NCBI GenBank assembly: GCA_049613665.1
Contig: JBMZCV010000020.1
Span: forward strand, 1 to 41,619
DNA: 41,619 nt
DNA from: JBMZCV01 sp049613665
Lineage (GTDB): Bacteria; Bacteroidota; Bacteroidia; Chitinophagales; UBA2359
Reading direction: 5' to 3'
Shown one piece after another: positions 33,122 through 41,619 of the stretch. A program made the translations under genes and the position numbers. The notes below the pieces were generated by a model. It was not told the DNA's origin. It ran no database searches and was given only the letters and a program-made list of their open reading frames with translations. How positions within the stretch are numbered: the stretch's first letter is position 1; each line of letters opens with the position of its first letter.

Positions 33122-35092
33122 ATGAGTAGCAACAAAGATAATAATCAAAAAACAGAAAATACGGAGCCAAAATTTAATTACTATTGGATTTATGGCGTTA
33201 TTTTGGTCGCCATTATTGCCATCAATTTAATTCCGTTTAATTCTAATGTAAAAAAAATATCTGAACAAGAGTTTTTTAATAAATATTTTACAGATGCCAA
33301 TCACGATATAGACAAATTAGTCATTGTCAATAAGGAAACGGCTGAAGTTTATATCAAAGAGGGAGCTTTAGAGAATACTGAATATAAAGACATCTCTGAT
33401 TCCAATTTTAGTGGAATGAACAAGGGGCCGCATTATACTTTTAAAATACTTTCGCCCGAAAATTTTGACAAAGAGTTGCGAACTCGGCAAGCTACATTTC
33501 CGAATGACAGCCGCATTTCTGTTTATCCAGATACAAGAACAGATTGGCGGGCGAGTTTTATCACTTATTTTCTACCAATTATTATCATTATCGCTATTTG
33601 GATTTTGATAATGCGAAGAGTAAGTGGTGGAGTTGGCGGCCCAGGCGGCCAGATTTTCAACATTGGCAAATCGAAAGCTGTTTTGCTAGATGGCGACTCT
33701 CAAGTGCATATCACCTTTGATGATGTGGCTGGCTTAGATGAAGCGAAAGAAGAGGTTTTGGAAGTGGTAGATTTTTTGAAAACGCCACAAAAATATACTT
33801 CTTTAGGTGGAAAAATACCAAAAGGTGTATTGCTTATTGGCCCTCCAGGTACAGGAAAAACCTTGTTGGCAAAAGCCGTTGCTGGTGAGGCTCAAGTACC
33901 TTTTTTCACTATTTCGGGTTCTGATTTTGTTGAGCTTTTTGTAGGAGTAGGTGCTTCTCGTGTAAGAGATTTGTTTAAACAAGCGAGAGAAAAAGCTCCA
34001 TGTATCATTTTTATTGACGAAATTGATGCTATTGGCCGTGCAAGAGGCAGAAATATGATGCAAGGAAATGATGAACGTGAAAACACATTGAATGCCTTGC
34101 TAGTAGAAATGGATGGTTTTGCGAGCGATAATGGAGTTATTATTATGGCTGCAACAAACCGCCCAGATGTTTTGGATAGTGCTTTGTTGCGTCCAGGCCG
34201 TTTCGATAGACAAATCGGTATTGATGCACCAGATATTAAAGGTCGTAAAGCGATTTTTAAAGTACATACTACACCTATCAAAACAGGCGACGACATCAAT
34301 ATTAAAAAATTAGCTGAACAAACTCCAGGTTTTGCAGGTGCCGATATTGCGAATGTGTGTAATGAAGCGGCTTTGATAGCGGCTCGAAAAAACAAAAAAA
34401 TGGTTACAATGATTGATTTTCAAGATGCTATCGACCGTGTGATTGGTGGCTTAGAAAAGAAAAACAAAATCATTTCGCCAGAAGAGAAAAAGATTATTGC
34501 CTACCATGAAGCAGGTCACGCTATCGCAGGTTGGTTTTTGAAATATGGACACCCTTTGCTAAAAGTAACGATTATTCCTCGTGGAGTTGCAGCTTTGGGA
34601 TATGCTCAATATGTGCCGAAAGAGCGATATTTGGCTACCATAGAGCAGCTTATTGACGGTATGTGTGTGACTTTGGGCGGCCGTGTAGCCGAAGATATTA
34701 TCTTTAACGAAATTTCGACAGGTGCTCAAAACGACTTGGAACGCATCACGAAAATGGCTTATAGCATGGTTACTATCTATGGTATGAACGAAAAAGTAGG
34801 TAATGTTTCTTTTCATGACCCACAAAATGAGTATGGTTTTCAGAAACCTTATTCCAACGAAACGGCTCAATTGATTGATAAAGAGGTGCGTACTATTATT
34901 AAAAATGCTTATGACAAGACAAAAGCTTTGTTGTTGAGCAAACGAAATGAGCTAGAAATTTTAGCGGAAGAATTGCTGAAAAAAGAAATTTTGCATAAAG
35001 ATGATGTAGAACGATTGATTGGTAAGCGACCTTTTGCTGAACATACAGAAGAAGAAATAGAAGAAAATACTTCATTTGACGCTAAGGTTTAG
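33122..35092 (+). CDS. ftsH: ATP-dependent zinc metalloprotease FtsH
   Basis: A 656-residue membrane-bound AAA+ protease for quality control of membrane and cytosolic proteins. Two N-terminal membrane helices (about 22-38 and 140-160) flank a periplasmic domain. Walker A GPPGTGKTLLAKA near residue 240, Walker B CIIFIDEIDAIGRARG, the second-region-of-homology RPGRFDRQI, and the zinc site HEAGH at His462-Glu463-His466. Length is normal. A separate 5' gap of about 215 bp follows rsfS. Confidence 0.97.
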   Translation: MSSNKDNNQKTENTEPKFNYYWIYGVILVAIIAINLIPFNSNVKKISEQEFFNKYFTDANHDIDKLVIVNKETAEVYIKEGALENTEYKDISDSNFSGMNKGPHYTFKILSPENFDKELRTRQATFPNDSRISVYPDTRTDWRASFITYFLPIIIIIAIWILIMRRVSGGVGGPGGQIFNIGKSKAVLLDGDSQVHITFDDVAGLDEAKEEVLEVVDFLKTPQKYTSLGGKIPKGVLLIGPPGTGKTLLAKAVAGEAQVPFFTISGSDFVELFVGVGASRVRDLFKQAREKAPCIIFIDEIDAIGRARGRNMMQGNDERENTLNALLVEMDGFASDNGVIIMAATNRPDVLDSALLRPGRFDRQIGIDAPDIKGRKAIFKVHTTPIKTGDDINIKKLAEQTPGFAGADIANVCNEAALIAARKNKKMVTMIDFQDAIDRVIGGLEKKNKIISPEEKKIIAYHEAGHAIAGWFLKYGHPLLKVTIIPRGVAALGYAQYVPKERYLATIEQLIDGMCVTLGGRVAEDIIFNEISTGAQNDLERITKMAYSMVTIYGMNEKVGNVSFHDPQNEYGFQKPYSNETAQLIDKEVRTIIKNAYDKTKALLLSKRNELEILAEELLKKEILHKDDVERLIGKRPFAEHTEEEIEENTSFDAKV

Positions 35093-35104
35093 TCATATAA
35101 ATGA

Positions 35105-35135
35105 TAAATAAGTGCCAAATACCATTTAATCGACA
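35105..35135 (+). repeat. Left-end fragment of the dispersed repeat
   Basis: AATAAGTGCCAAATACCATTTAA, close to the left end at 31152. Confidence 0.45.
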
Positions 35136-35140
35136 CTTAT

Positions 35141-35195
35141 AAAAAGCAAAAACGGCTACTATTTTAAATTGAAATAGTAGCCGTTTTGCTTTTTA
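35141..35195. terminator. Bidirectional terminator between ftsH and kdsD
   Basis: A stem of about 23 bp (AAAAAGCAAAAACGGCTACT paired with AGTAGCCGTTTTGCTTTTT, one bulged A) between convergent genes. Confidence 0.9.
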
Positions 35196-35236
35196 CTTAG
35201 TTCTTGTTTACACATTATTCTTTGCCCAAAAACTGC

Positions 35237-36214
35237 TTAAATCAATCCTTCTTTTACCAAATCATGCAAATGAATCATGCCGATATATTGTTGTTCTTTC
35301 ATTACGATAATTTGCGTAATTTTGTATTGTTGCATTTTGTCTAACACCTGAATAGCCAGCTCATTTTCGGCTACTGTTTTCGGATTTTTACTCATCAAAT
35401 CTTTTGCCAACATACTCATCACATTATTACCTGCTACCAAAGCTCTTCGCAAATCGCCATCTGTAACAATTCCTACTAAACGATTATTTTTATCCAAAAC
35501 GGCTGTTGCTCCTAGCCTTTTTGATGACATTTCCACTATCAAATCAATCATTTTTGTATTGACATATACTTGTGGTGGTGCATGATGAACATACATATCT
35601 GCTGCTCGCAAATACAAGCGTTTGCCCAACGTACCGCCTGGGTGATACTTGGCAAAATCGGCAGAAGAAAATTGTTTTAGTTGCAACAAACAAACTGCCA
35701 AAGCATCACACATCGCCAATTGAGCTGTTGTACTTGCTGTTGGAGCTAAATTATTTGGGCAAGCTTCTTGCGTTACTTTTGTCATAACTACAAAGTCGGC
35801 TTTTTGTGCCAAAAATGATTGCTTCGACCCAACAATAGCAATTAGGGTATTGCCCAAACGCTTGAGCATACTAACTAAAACTTTTATTTCTGGTGTTGTT
35901 CCGCTTTTAGATAAACAAATAATAACATCATTGCTTGCTATCATACCCAAGTCGCCATGAATAGCATCGGCAGCGTGCATAAATAAGGCTGCTGTGCCTG
36001 TTGAGTTGAAAGTAGCAACAGCTTTTCGGGCGATAATTGCACTTTTGCCAATGCCTGTCATCACGACTCGACCTTCACTTTTCAATATGGCTTGCACAGC
36101 ACCTGAAAAATCTTCGTTGAGTTGGTCGATTAAAGATAAAACAGCTTGGCTTTCGATAGCTAGAGTTTGTTTGGCTTGTCTCAATATTTCTATGGATAAT
36201 TGACTGTCTGACAT
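35237..36214 (-). CDS. kdsD: Arabinose-5-phosphate isomerase KdsD/KpsF
   Basis: A 325-residue enzyme that makes arabinose 5-phosphate for KDO and hence lipopolysaccharide. SIS domain: GRVVMTGIGKSAIIARKAVATFNSTGT, FMHAADAIHGDLGMI, ICLSKSGTTPEI and NLAPTASTTAQLAMCDALAVCLL. Two CBS domains follow (about 205-325). The ATG at 36214 gives the normal start, and a TTG-17-TAATTTGC promoter lies just upstream. Confidence 0.95.
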   Translation of the reverse strand: MSDSQLSIEILRQAKQTLAIESQAVLSLIDQLNEDFSGAVQAILKSEGRVVMTGIGKSAIIARKAVATFNSTGTAALFMHAADAIHGDLGMIASNDVIICLSKSGTTPEIKVLVSMLKRLGNTLIAIVGSKQSFLAQKADFVVMTKVTQEACPNNLAPTASTTAQLAMCDALAVCLLQLKQFSSADFAKYHPGGTLGKRLYLRAADMYVHHAPPQVYVNTKMIDLIVEMSSKRLGATAVLDKNNRLVGIVTDGDLRRALVAGNNVMSMLAKDLMSKNPKTVAENELAIQVLDKMQQYKITQIIVMKEQQYIGMIHLHDLVKEGLI

Positions 36215-36240
36215 ACTTTTTTTTTGGTAAAAAATAAAAT

Positions 36241-36268
36241 GCAAATTACTGCTTTTTTTATCTAACAA
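36241..36268 (-). promoter_or_regulatory. Promoter of kdsD
   Basis: On the minus strand TTG, 17 bp, TAATTTGC, about 26 bp before the ATG. Confidence 0.5.
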
Positions 36269-36570
36269 AATAATTTTAATGAAAAAAATGAAGAAAATAA
36301 ATATCACCATATAGCCAAGCCTGAACTTATCTGCTTGCTCTTGTACTTAGAAAACCATTTCGACATTGTTTTTAAGCAAAAAAATAACCTTTAAACAATC
36401 TCTTAAAGCATTAAAAACAATACATCTTCAAAAATACAACACATTAGATATTCCTATATTTGCTTCTTTTAGCCAGAAAAACTCATTATTTTCTATTTGT
36501 TATTTTAAATAAATGCTATATTATACATGAAAAAAGACATTTTTTAGCCAAAATTGCTAGTGCTGAACCA

Positions 36571-36600
36571 TTACAAAAACTTAAAACTTTCGTATCTTTG
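36571..36600 (+). promoter_or_regulatory. Promoter of purF
   Basis: TTA, 19 bp, then TATCTTTG at 36593-36600 (exact -7), about 44 bp before the ATG. Confidence 0.5.
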
Positions 36601-36644
36601 CTGAGGCAAAACACATTATACAGCAACAACAAAACAACAAATAT

Positions 36645-38078
36645 ATGTGTGGAATAGTCGGATTTTTTGGCCATGATGATGTCGTTTACGACCTCGTTTT
36701 TGGCCTCACTGCCCTACAACATAGAGGGCAAGATGCAGCAGGCATCGTCACATTCAAAGAGCGTTTTCATATCAAAAAAGGCTTAGGATTGGTCAGCAAT
36801 GTCTTTGAAGAAAAACACTTAAAGCGTTTGAAAGGCAACATCGGTATTGGGCATGTTCGTTACACAACACAAGGCTCAAACGATATGGAAAATGCCCAAC
36901 CTTTTGCAGCAAATTATCCTTTTGGCATTTCGATGGTGCATAATGGCAATGTGACAAATTTTAAAGAACTGCGAAAATCTTTATATGAAGAATACCACAT
37001 TTTGCCCGAAACTACCAACGACTTAGAGCTAATACTCTATACCTTAGCCTCGGAATTGCAGCAAAAAGATTTGAAAAAAATAACTCATATCGACATTTTC
37101 GATGCCGTAGAAGCTACGCAACACAAAGTTACAGGTGCATACTCTACCATAACAGTCATCGCAAATCATGGTTTATTAGCTTTTGCCGACCCTCATGGCA
37201 TACGTCCATTAGTGTTTGGCAAGCGAGAAACAGAAAATGGAACGGTTTATGCGTTTGCATCAGAGACCACTTGTTTCGACTATTTGGAGTATGAAGTAAT
37301 CGAAAATCTAAAAGCAGGGCAAGCCATTTTTATAGACAATGATGGTAATGTATTTAAAAAAAATTGCTATACAAAAGAAAAAGCATTTTGCATTTTTGAA
37401 CACATTTATTTTGCAAGAGAAGACTCCATCATTTTTGACCGTTTGGTAGCTGGTGAGCGTGTAAAAATGGGCAAAATGTTGGCACGAAAAGTTCATATCA
37501 TGGGACTCGAACCAGACGTTGTCATTGATGTACCATCTTCTGGCTATTTTGCAGCTTCTGGTTTGGCCGAAGCTTTAGATGTGCCATATCGTCGTGGCTT
37601 TGTAAAAAACAATCATATTGGTCGAACTTTTATTTCGCCAACGCAAAAAGAGCGAGAAAATATGGTAAAAAAGAAACTCAATCCTATTCGTGAGGTAGTA
37701 GCAGGCAAAAAAGTAGCCGTAGTTGACGATAGTATTGTGCGAGGAACGACTTCTCGGCGAATCGTAAAAACGCTCAAAAATGCAGGTGCAGCAGAAGTCT
37801 ATTTTGTATCGGCAGCACCACCTATCAAACATCCTTGCGTTTATGGAATTGATATGGCAATCACTACCGAACTCATTGCTTCGAGCAAAACTCATACTGC
37901 TATTTGCGATTATATTGGTGCTGATGCACTTATTTATCAATCTCTCGAAGATTTGAAGTCACTTTATAGCGATTTTTCGGCTTGTTATGCTTGTTTTACA
38001 GGCCAATATCCCATCAAAGGTTCGCAAAAAGTATTGGCAGAAATAGAAGCAGAACGTTTGGTTGCCAAAGAAATTTAA
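36645..38078 (+). CDS. purF: Amidophosphoribosyltransferase PurF
   Basis: A 477-residue enzyme for the first committed step of purine synthesis. MCGIVGFFGH at the start places the glutaminase nucleophile at Cys2 with no propeptide. Also LQHRGQDAAGI, GHVRYTTQG, VHNGNVTN, and the PRPP loop VAVVDDSIVRGTTSRRIVKTL. The cluster-type ending (CYACFTGQYPI) suggests a possible iron-sulphur or structural cysteine site, though the propeptide usual in Fe-S forms is absent. Confidence 0.96.
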   Translation: MCGIVGFFGHDDVVYDLVFGLTALQHRGQDAAGIVTFKERFHIKKGLGLVSNVFEEKHLKRLKGNIGIGHVRYTTQGSNDMENAQPFAANYPFGISMVHNGNVTNFKELRKSLYEEYHILPETTNDLELILYTLASELQQKDLKKITHIDIFDAVEATQHKVTGAYSTITVIANHGLLAFADPHGIRPLVFGKRETENGTVYAFASETTCFDYLEYEVIENLKAGQAIFIDNDGNVFKKNCYTKEKAFCIFEHIYFAREDSIIFDRLVAGERVKMGKMLARKVHIMGLEPDVVIDVPSSGYFAASGLAEALDVPYRRGFVKNNHIGRTFISPTQKERENMVKKKLNPIREVVAGKKVAVVDDSIVRGTTSRRIVKTLKNAGAAEVYFVSAAPPIKHPCVYGIDMAITTELIASSKTHTAICDYIGADALIYQSLEDLKSLYSDFSACYACFTGQYPIKGSQKVLAEIEAERLVAKEI

Positions 38079-38121
38079 TAAAAAAATAAGGAATATAGCT
38101 TTATTTTTACTCTTAACTTTA

Positions 38122-38421
38122 TAAGAGGCTGTTTAAATGTTATTCTTTAACACTCAAATTGTTAAGTACCAAACACTATTTAATAGATATATTGCTTTGT
38201 GTTAGCTTCCACAAGTGAGTATTTTTTTTGTTTGGCTAAAGTGCTAAAAAATGAAACTTTTTTTATTCTAAAACGAAAATAACTATTAAGGAGCTGTTTA
38301 AATATTATTTTTTAGACATCAAAAAGCACCAATTTGAGCAAAAAATTAACTTTTTTAAAATGCCAAATATCATTATTACTTGATTATTTAGCATAAAAAA
38401 CACAATCTAAACAGCCTCTTA
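38122..38421. repeat. Repeat block bounded by inverted TAAGAGGCTGTTTAAAT
   Basis: TAAGAGGCTGTTTAAAT at 38122-38138, a direct near-copy at 38287-38303, and an inverted copy (16 of 17) at 38405-38421. Between them lies a dispersed-repeat copy at 38160-38247 (AAGTACCAAACACTATTTAA ... GTGTTAGCTTCCACAA ... TTTGGCTAAAGTGC). No gene. It fills the gap between purF and the sigma factor and looks like MITE-type debris. Solo copies of the 17-mer occur at 268-284 and 32909-32925. Confidence 0.6.
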
Positions 38422-38571
38422 AAATGGCTATTATTATTATACTTTATCATTAACTAAGTGTCAGCACGATGTTTTATGCCAACACCTTAAAAAAATAGTG
38501 TGTTAGCTTTTACCAACTGTAAAAATAAACTGTGCAAGCACTTACTACACACTACATATTATCAGTTACAT

Positions 38572-39264
38572 ATGAAAAAGAATCTATCTTCCTTATCTGA
38601 CAGTGAACTAACCCTTTTATATTACGAAAGCTCTACGATAAATCAAGATATTATCGGTATTTTATATGAAAGATATAAAGTTATTGTTTTTAAATATTGC
38701 ATACAATGGAACTATAAGTACAAAAATGGACGACTAAGTAGAGCAGAAATTGAAGATATTGTTAGCGATATTTTTATGAAAATAATGGATAAAATGCGTC
38801 GTACATTGGTAACAACAAACTTTAAATCTTGGTTAATTACCGTTTCTCGCAATTATTTCATTGATTATTTGCGAAAACACAAAAAACAAGACTTTTTTGC
38901 TATTATTGACGATAAAGATGCCAATACTTTTGTAGAAAATTCAGATATTCACGTCATAATAGATGACAAGGCATTGAACGTAGAAGCTACTCCAAATCGA
39001 AAAAATATTAAACATCTAATTGAAGTGTTAGATATTGATGCTCCAGAGCTTTGGAAACTTGCTATTTCAAAACTAAAAAATGAACAGCAACATCAATGTG
39101 CAAGTTTGTTTTACTTGGGGCGATATCGATTCAAGCAAATCGCCCATGAAACTGGCCTAGACATTAAAAAAGTAAAAGGCTATTTGGGCAACGCCAAACG
39201 AAATCTTCGTATCATTTTAACAAAGGAACTTAAACAAATTCATCATGAGCAAAAAAACAAATAA
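38572..39264 (+). CDS. ECF-type sigma-70 family factor
   Basis: A 230-residue sigma factor. Region 2 spans about residues 25-110 (IGILYERYKVIVFKYC, IEDIVSDIFMKIMDKM, FKSWLITVSRNYFIDYLRKHKK). A linker of about 60 acidic residues precedes region 4 (CASLFYLGRYRFKQIAHETGLDIKKVKGYLGNAKRNLRIIL). The ATG at 38572 is preferred over the upstream TTG at 38500. It overlaps the next gene by 20 bp, so they are co-translated. Confidence 0.87.
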   Translation: MKKNLSSLSDSELTLLYYESSTINQDIIGILYERYKVIVFKYCIQWNYKYKNGRLSRAEIEDIVSDIFMKIMDKMRRTLVTTNFKSWLITVSRNYFIDYLRKHKKQDFFAIIDDKDANTFVENSDIHVIIDDKALNVEATPNRKNIKHLIEVLDIDAPELWKLAISKLKNEQQHQCASLFYLGRYRFKQIAHETGLDIKKVKGYLGNAKRNLRIILTKELKQIHHEQKNK

Positions 39265-39874
39265 CATCAATTTAGAACAAGATATTGTAAGAAAAAAGCA
39301 GAAGCTAAATACAGAACTGCTCAAAATGTATGCACAAAATCTATTGCCCGAAAATTTGAGTTGGGAAGTAGAAAATAGTTTGCTTGATGATGAGGAAGCA
39401 ATGGCTTGGGTAGATGAGTTTTCGGAAGAAAAAGAAATTGACCCTTTAGAAAACATGAATCAACTTTTTGAGCAGAAAATGTTGGCAAAACAAAATTTTA
39501 GCCAGCATATTGTCGCCGATGAAGCTTCTATCGACAATTTGTTACAATCTTTCTTAGATTCGGAAGTCTGCGAAGCAATAGAAGAATATGAATTGGCAAT
39601 GGCTACGACTTTTCGAGCAGCAACAGTTTTTGAAATGCTTACGCCAAAAGATGGCAGCTTTTTGAAAAACGTGATAGAGTTTTTGTGGAAAGGCAAAGAA
39701 GAGCTAGAATTGATTATTGAAAACAACGATTATGAGCCTTTATTTGAAGGAAATATAAAAAATGGTTTTAATTTACAATTGCTTGAAAAAGAATTTGTTA
39801 ATGGTTTGTATTATTACAAATTGATAGCAAATGGCGAGTTGTTGAAAATTGGTAAGTTTTACATTTTTCGATAA
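39245..39874 (+). CDS. Unknown acidic protein overlapping the sigma gene, possible anti-sigma factor
   Basis: A 209-residue acidic cytosolic protein not matched to a family. It has a helical N-terminal half rich in Glu (NLSWEVENSLLDDEEAMAWVDEF) and a C-terminal beta-rich part (LEKEFVNGLYYYKLIANGELLKIGKFYIF). No membrane helix, unlike most Bacteroidota anti-sigma factors (FecR type). Its ATG lies 20 bp inside the sigma gene, which argues for linked function. Confidence 0.6.
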   Translation: MSKKTNNINLEQDIVRKKQKLNTELLKMYAQNLLPENLSWEVENSLLDDEEAMAWVDEFSEEKEIDPLENMNQLFEQKMLAKQNFSQHIVADEASIDNLLQSFLDSEVCEAIEEYELAMATTFRAATVFEMLTPKDGSFLKNVIEFLWKGKEELELIIENNDYEPLFEGNIKNGFNLQLLEKEFVNGLYYYKLIANGELLKIGKFYIFR

Positions 39875-39897
39875 AAAAACAGAAAAAATTAAATGAA

Positions 39898-39939
39898 AAA
39901 AGCACAGTTGAAATAAAATTTTATTTCAACTGTGCTTTT
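39898..39939. terminator. Perfect palindromic bidirectional terminator
   Basis: A perfect 21-bp inverted repeat with no loop (arm AAAAGCACAGTTGAAATAAAA), between the convergent sigma-partner and porT genes, followed by a T run. Confidence 0.9.
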
Positions 39940-39955
39940 GTTTTTTTAGATATTT

Positions 39956-40696
39956 TTAGCCTTCAAACTGAAAAGAAACCGTAATAGCCTGCGAGCGAAG
40001 ACGGCCTAAGACATCAGAAAAACGCAAGCCTTCTGTGGGTACATGCAAATTGAGTAAGCCTTGCGAAAATTTGATTTCGGGAGCGAAAATAAACATCGGA
40101 AAATAAAATTCTAGCCCAAAACCATATTCCAAAGCTGCGTCATAAGTATCGATTTTGACAATATCAGTCGCTTTTCTCGCCTTCGAATTGGAAGCCAAAT
40201 CCCAATCTATTCGAGCACCGCCAAGTGCATAAAAGCGGAAATTGTTGAAAAAACGGTCTGATTTATACTTAAAAGTCAGTGGAAATTTCAATATAATAGA
40301 CTCTACTGTTTTGATTTGCTCTGTATCACCTGCCGCATTAGCTTCCGTATATCGCAAATCTTTTTCGGAAAAAACTAATGTAGGAATAAAACGCAAATCA
40401 GCATGTTTGCTAAGATGCAAGTCCGAAACAATGCCTACATTGAAGCCAGCGGAACGAGGCGAATCAACGACTTTTATGGTGTCGTGAAAAGTGAATGCTT
40501 CTGAATGTGTAATAGCAAATTTCGATTGATTGAACCCTAACGAAATGCCGAAATGCACCTTTTTTTTATCGTGATTAGGCAAGTTTTCTTGTGCCATTAG
40601 TGGCGATGCCAAAAATAATAAAGCACTTAAAAAACTAGCTAATTTTATTTTTTGCCTATGTAAAGGGAGGCAATCCCAAATGCTAAATGAATACAT
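39956..40696 (-). CDS. porT: PorT-like outer-membrane protein of type IX secretion
   Basis: A 246-residue beta-barrel of the PorT family. Signal-type segment at about 16-36 (IKLASFLSALLFLASPLMAQE), then alternating strands: FGISLGFNQSKF, GFNVGIVSDLHLSKHADLRFIPTL, ILKFPLTFKYKS, RFYALGGARIDWDLAS, ALEYGFGLEFYF, and a final aromatic strand ITVSFQFEG. PorT is required for T9SS and gliding. Its ATG at 40696 overlaps the menG stop by 52 bp. This gene pair is, as I recall, conserved in the phylum. Confidence 0.88.
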   Translation of the reverse strand: MYSFSIWDCLPLHRQKIKLASFLSALLFLASPLMAQENLPNHDKKKVHFGISLGFNQSKFAITHSEAFTFHDTIKVVDSPRSAGFNVGIVSDLHLSKHADLRFIPTLVFSEKDLRYTEANAAGDTEQIKTVESIILKFPLTFKYKSDRFFNNFRFYALGGARIDWDLASNSKARKATDIVKIDTYDAALEYGFGLEFYFPMFIFAPEIKFSQGLLNLHVPTEGLRFSDVLGRLRSQAITVSFQFEG

Positions 40697-41376
40697 TTTG
40701 TTGTTTTAAAGCCTGTTTGATTTAAAATTTTCAAAAACCTCTGCCCTTCTGGAAAAGCAGCTACCGACTCTGGCAAATAAGTATATGCACTGCTATCGCT
40801 AGAAAAGAAACGGCCTATTCGTGGCAAAATATGGCGAGAATAAAAGCTGTAAAATTGCTTGACAGGAAATACTTTGGGTTGAGAAAATTCTAAAACAACT
40901 AGCTTTCCATCGCTTTTTAAGCATCTATGTAGCTCGGCCAAGCCTTTTTCGAGGTTTTCAAAATTGCGTACTCCAAATGAAACGGTAATTGCATCGAAAG
41001 TATTGTTTTCAAAAGGCAAGTTTTCTGCATCGGCTTGCTGCAATTCTATGATGTGTTCCTGATTTTTGGCTATCACTTTTTTGCGACCGTAAGCCAACAT
41101 TTCGGCAGAAATATCTACGCCTATCACTTTTCTGGGCGACAAGCGCGTGAGTGCCAAAGCGACATCGGCCGTGCCTGTGGCGACATCTAAAATCTTTTTG
41201 GGCGAGTCGGCTTTTAGCTGATTGACCATTCGCCACCGCCACCATTTGTCTATGCCTACCGACAACACTCGATTTAGAAAATCATAGCGTGGTGCGACAT
41301 TATCAAACATTTGGGCAATTTGTTCTTTTTTGCCCTTTTCCGAATCTTTGTAAGGTACTACCGTATTGTGTTCCAA
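40645..41376 (-). CDS. menG: Demethylmenaquinone methyltransferase MenG/UbiE
   Basis: A 243-residue SAM methyltransferase for the last step of menaquinone synthesis. Motifs: MFDNVAPRYDFLNRVLSVGIDKWWR, ILDVATGTADVALAL (SAM site), VIGVDISAEML, ADAENLPFENNTFDAITVSFGVRNF and LKILNQTGFK. The start is a TTG (LEHNTVV); no in-frame ATG precedes residue 23. Menaquinone alone is typical of this phylum. Confidence 0.95.
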   Translation of the reverse strand: MEHNTVVPYKDSEKGKKEQIAQMFDNVAPRYDFLNRVLSVGIDKWWRWRMVNQLKADSPKKILDVATGTADVALALTRLSPRKVIGVDISAEMLAYGRKKVIAKNQEHIIELQQADAENLPFENNTFDAITVSFGVRNFENLEKGLAELHRCLKSDGKLVVLEFSQPKVFPVKQFYSFYSRHILPRIGRFFSSDSSAYTYLPESVAAFPEGQRFLKILNQTGFKTTKCIHLAFGIASLYIGKK

Positions 41377-41435
41377 AATATATCGTATTAAATGTTTTTT
41401 TGATAGCTAAAATTAATACATCGTAAACTTAGTGT

Positions 41436-41513
41436 TTGTTGAGACCTGACAGGTTTTGAAAACCTGTCAGGTGGGGTGTCGAATTTCATGGTGTTTTTTT
41501 ATAAACATTCGCC
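41436..41513. repeat. Inverted counterpart of the repeat at the left end of the window
   Basis: GAGACCTGACAGGTTTT / AAAACCTGTCAGGTGGG forms a near-perfect palindrome (41441-41473). Reverse-complemented, 41461-41513 matches 1-54: the 26 bases ending at CCTGACAGGTT are identical and the outer half is similar. Confidence 0.7.
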
Positions 41514-41565
41514 CTATTTTTTGTAAGAAATAACAAAATAATAAGTCTTAATATTAAAAAAAATA

Positions 41566-41619
41566 TACCAGCATGAGTTTTTAACTCGTGCTAAACCAAA
41601 ACGGTAGCTTTTAGCTACC
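41566..41619. repeat. REP-like hairpin pair at the right edge
   Basis: AGCATGAGTTTTTAACTCGT, spacer AAACCAAAAC, then GGTAGCTTTTAGCTACC. Same A-B unit as 14472-14610, cut by the window edge. Confidence 0.65.

Noticed and set aside
33803..34395. Open frames antisense to ftsH
   Set aside because: The plus strand encodes an unmistakable AAA+ protease; the antisense frames have no recognisable domain.
1..41619. tRNA or rRNA genes
   Set aside because: No T-loop GTTCGAATC-type signature in a cloverleaf context and no conserved rRNA stretch was seen on either strand.

Overview
The window looks like a chromosomal piece from an AT-rich member of the Bacteroidota, probably a Cytophagales/Flexibacter-type relative. 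The evidence: two secreted proteins with type IX secretion (T9SS) C-terminal tails next to a PorT-like gene, a bacterial geranylgeranylglyceryl-phosphate synthase, mevalonate-pathway genes, a UMF1-type transporter, almost no Shine-Dalgarno sequences, and many copies of the Bacteroidota promoter (TTG, 17-23 bp, TAnnTTTG). I found no tRNA, rRNA or CRISPR array.

Layout. 1-2430: a small accessory patch with two immunity-like genes (DUF6985/DUF2004-like and SMI1/KNR4) and a cupin. 2493-5941 (minus): a cytochrome b561, then a sppA - Mrr-like nuclease - TIR-transmembrane run; the last two genes overlap by 4 bp and are the best candidate for an undescribed defence module. 6183-9380 (minus): rnhA, yigZ, an AlbA_2/Schlafen-type regulator and pfkA. 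9669-13520: a degenerate PRISE-type reductase, queE, and truB-ribF. 13650-14312: a broken UPF0158 gene carrying an inserted palindromic element. 14655-20567: a thioredoxin-like lipid/periplasmic protein, a small EF-hand membrane protein, a UMF1 transporter and a T9SS subtilase. 21342-25069: a large T9SS adhesin-like protein and a glycosyltransferase. 25248-28783 (plus): tilS, mevalonate diphosphate decarboxylase and mevalonate kinase. 28927-32125: a lipoprotein, a SlyD-type FKBP, GGGP synthase and birA. 32515-38078: rsfS-ftsH, kdsD and purF. 38572-41376: an ECF-type sigma factor with an overlapping partner gene, then porT and menG/ubiE.

Most genes are housekeeping. The unusual part lies between them: intergenic gaps are filled with several families of palindromic and dispersed repeats. 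One is a 280-bp fold-back element with 20-bp terminal inverted repeats and a 10-bp direct repeat, sitting inside a copy of another repeat family. Both ends of the window carry inverted copies of one repeat, so this may be an assembly contig that broke at repeats.

Functionally, the mevalonate genes feed isoprenoid synthesis, with GGGP synthase and menaquinone methyltransferase as downstream users. PorT exports the two T9SS cargo proteins. rsfS, truB, tilS and queE serve ribosome and tRNA function.
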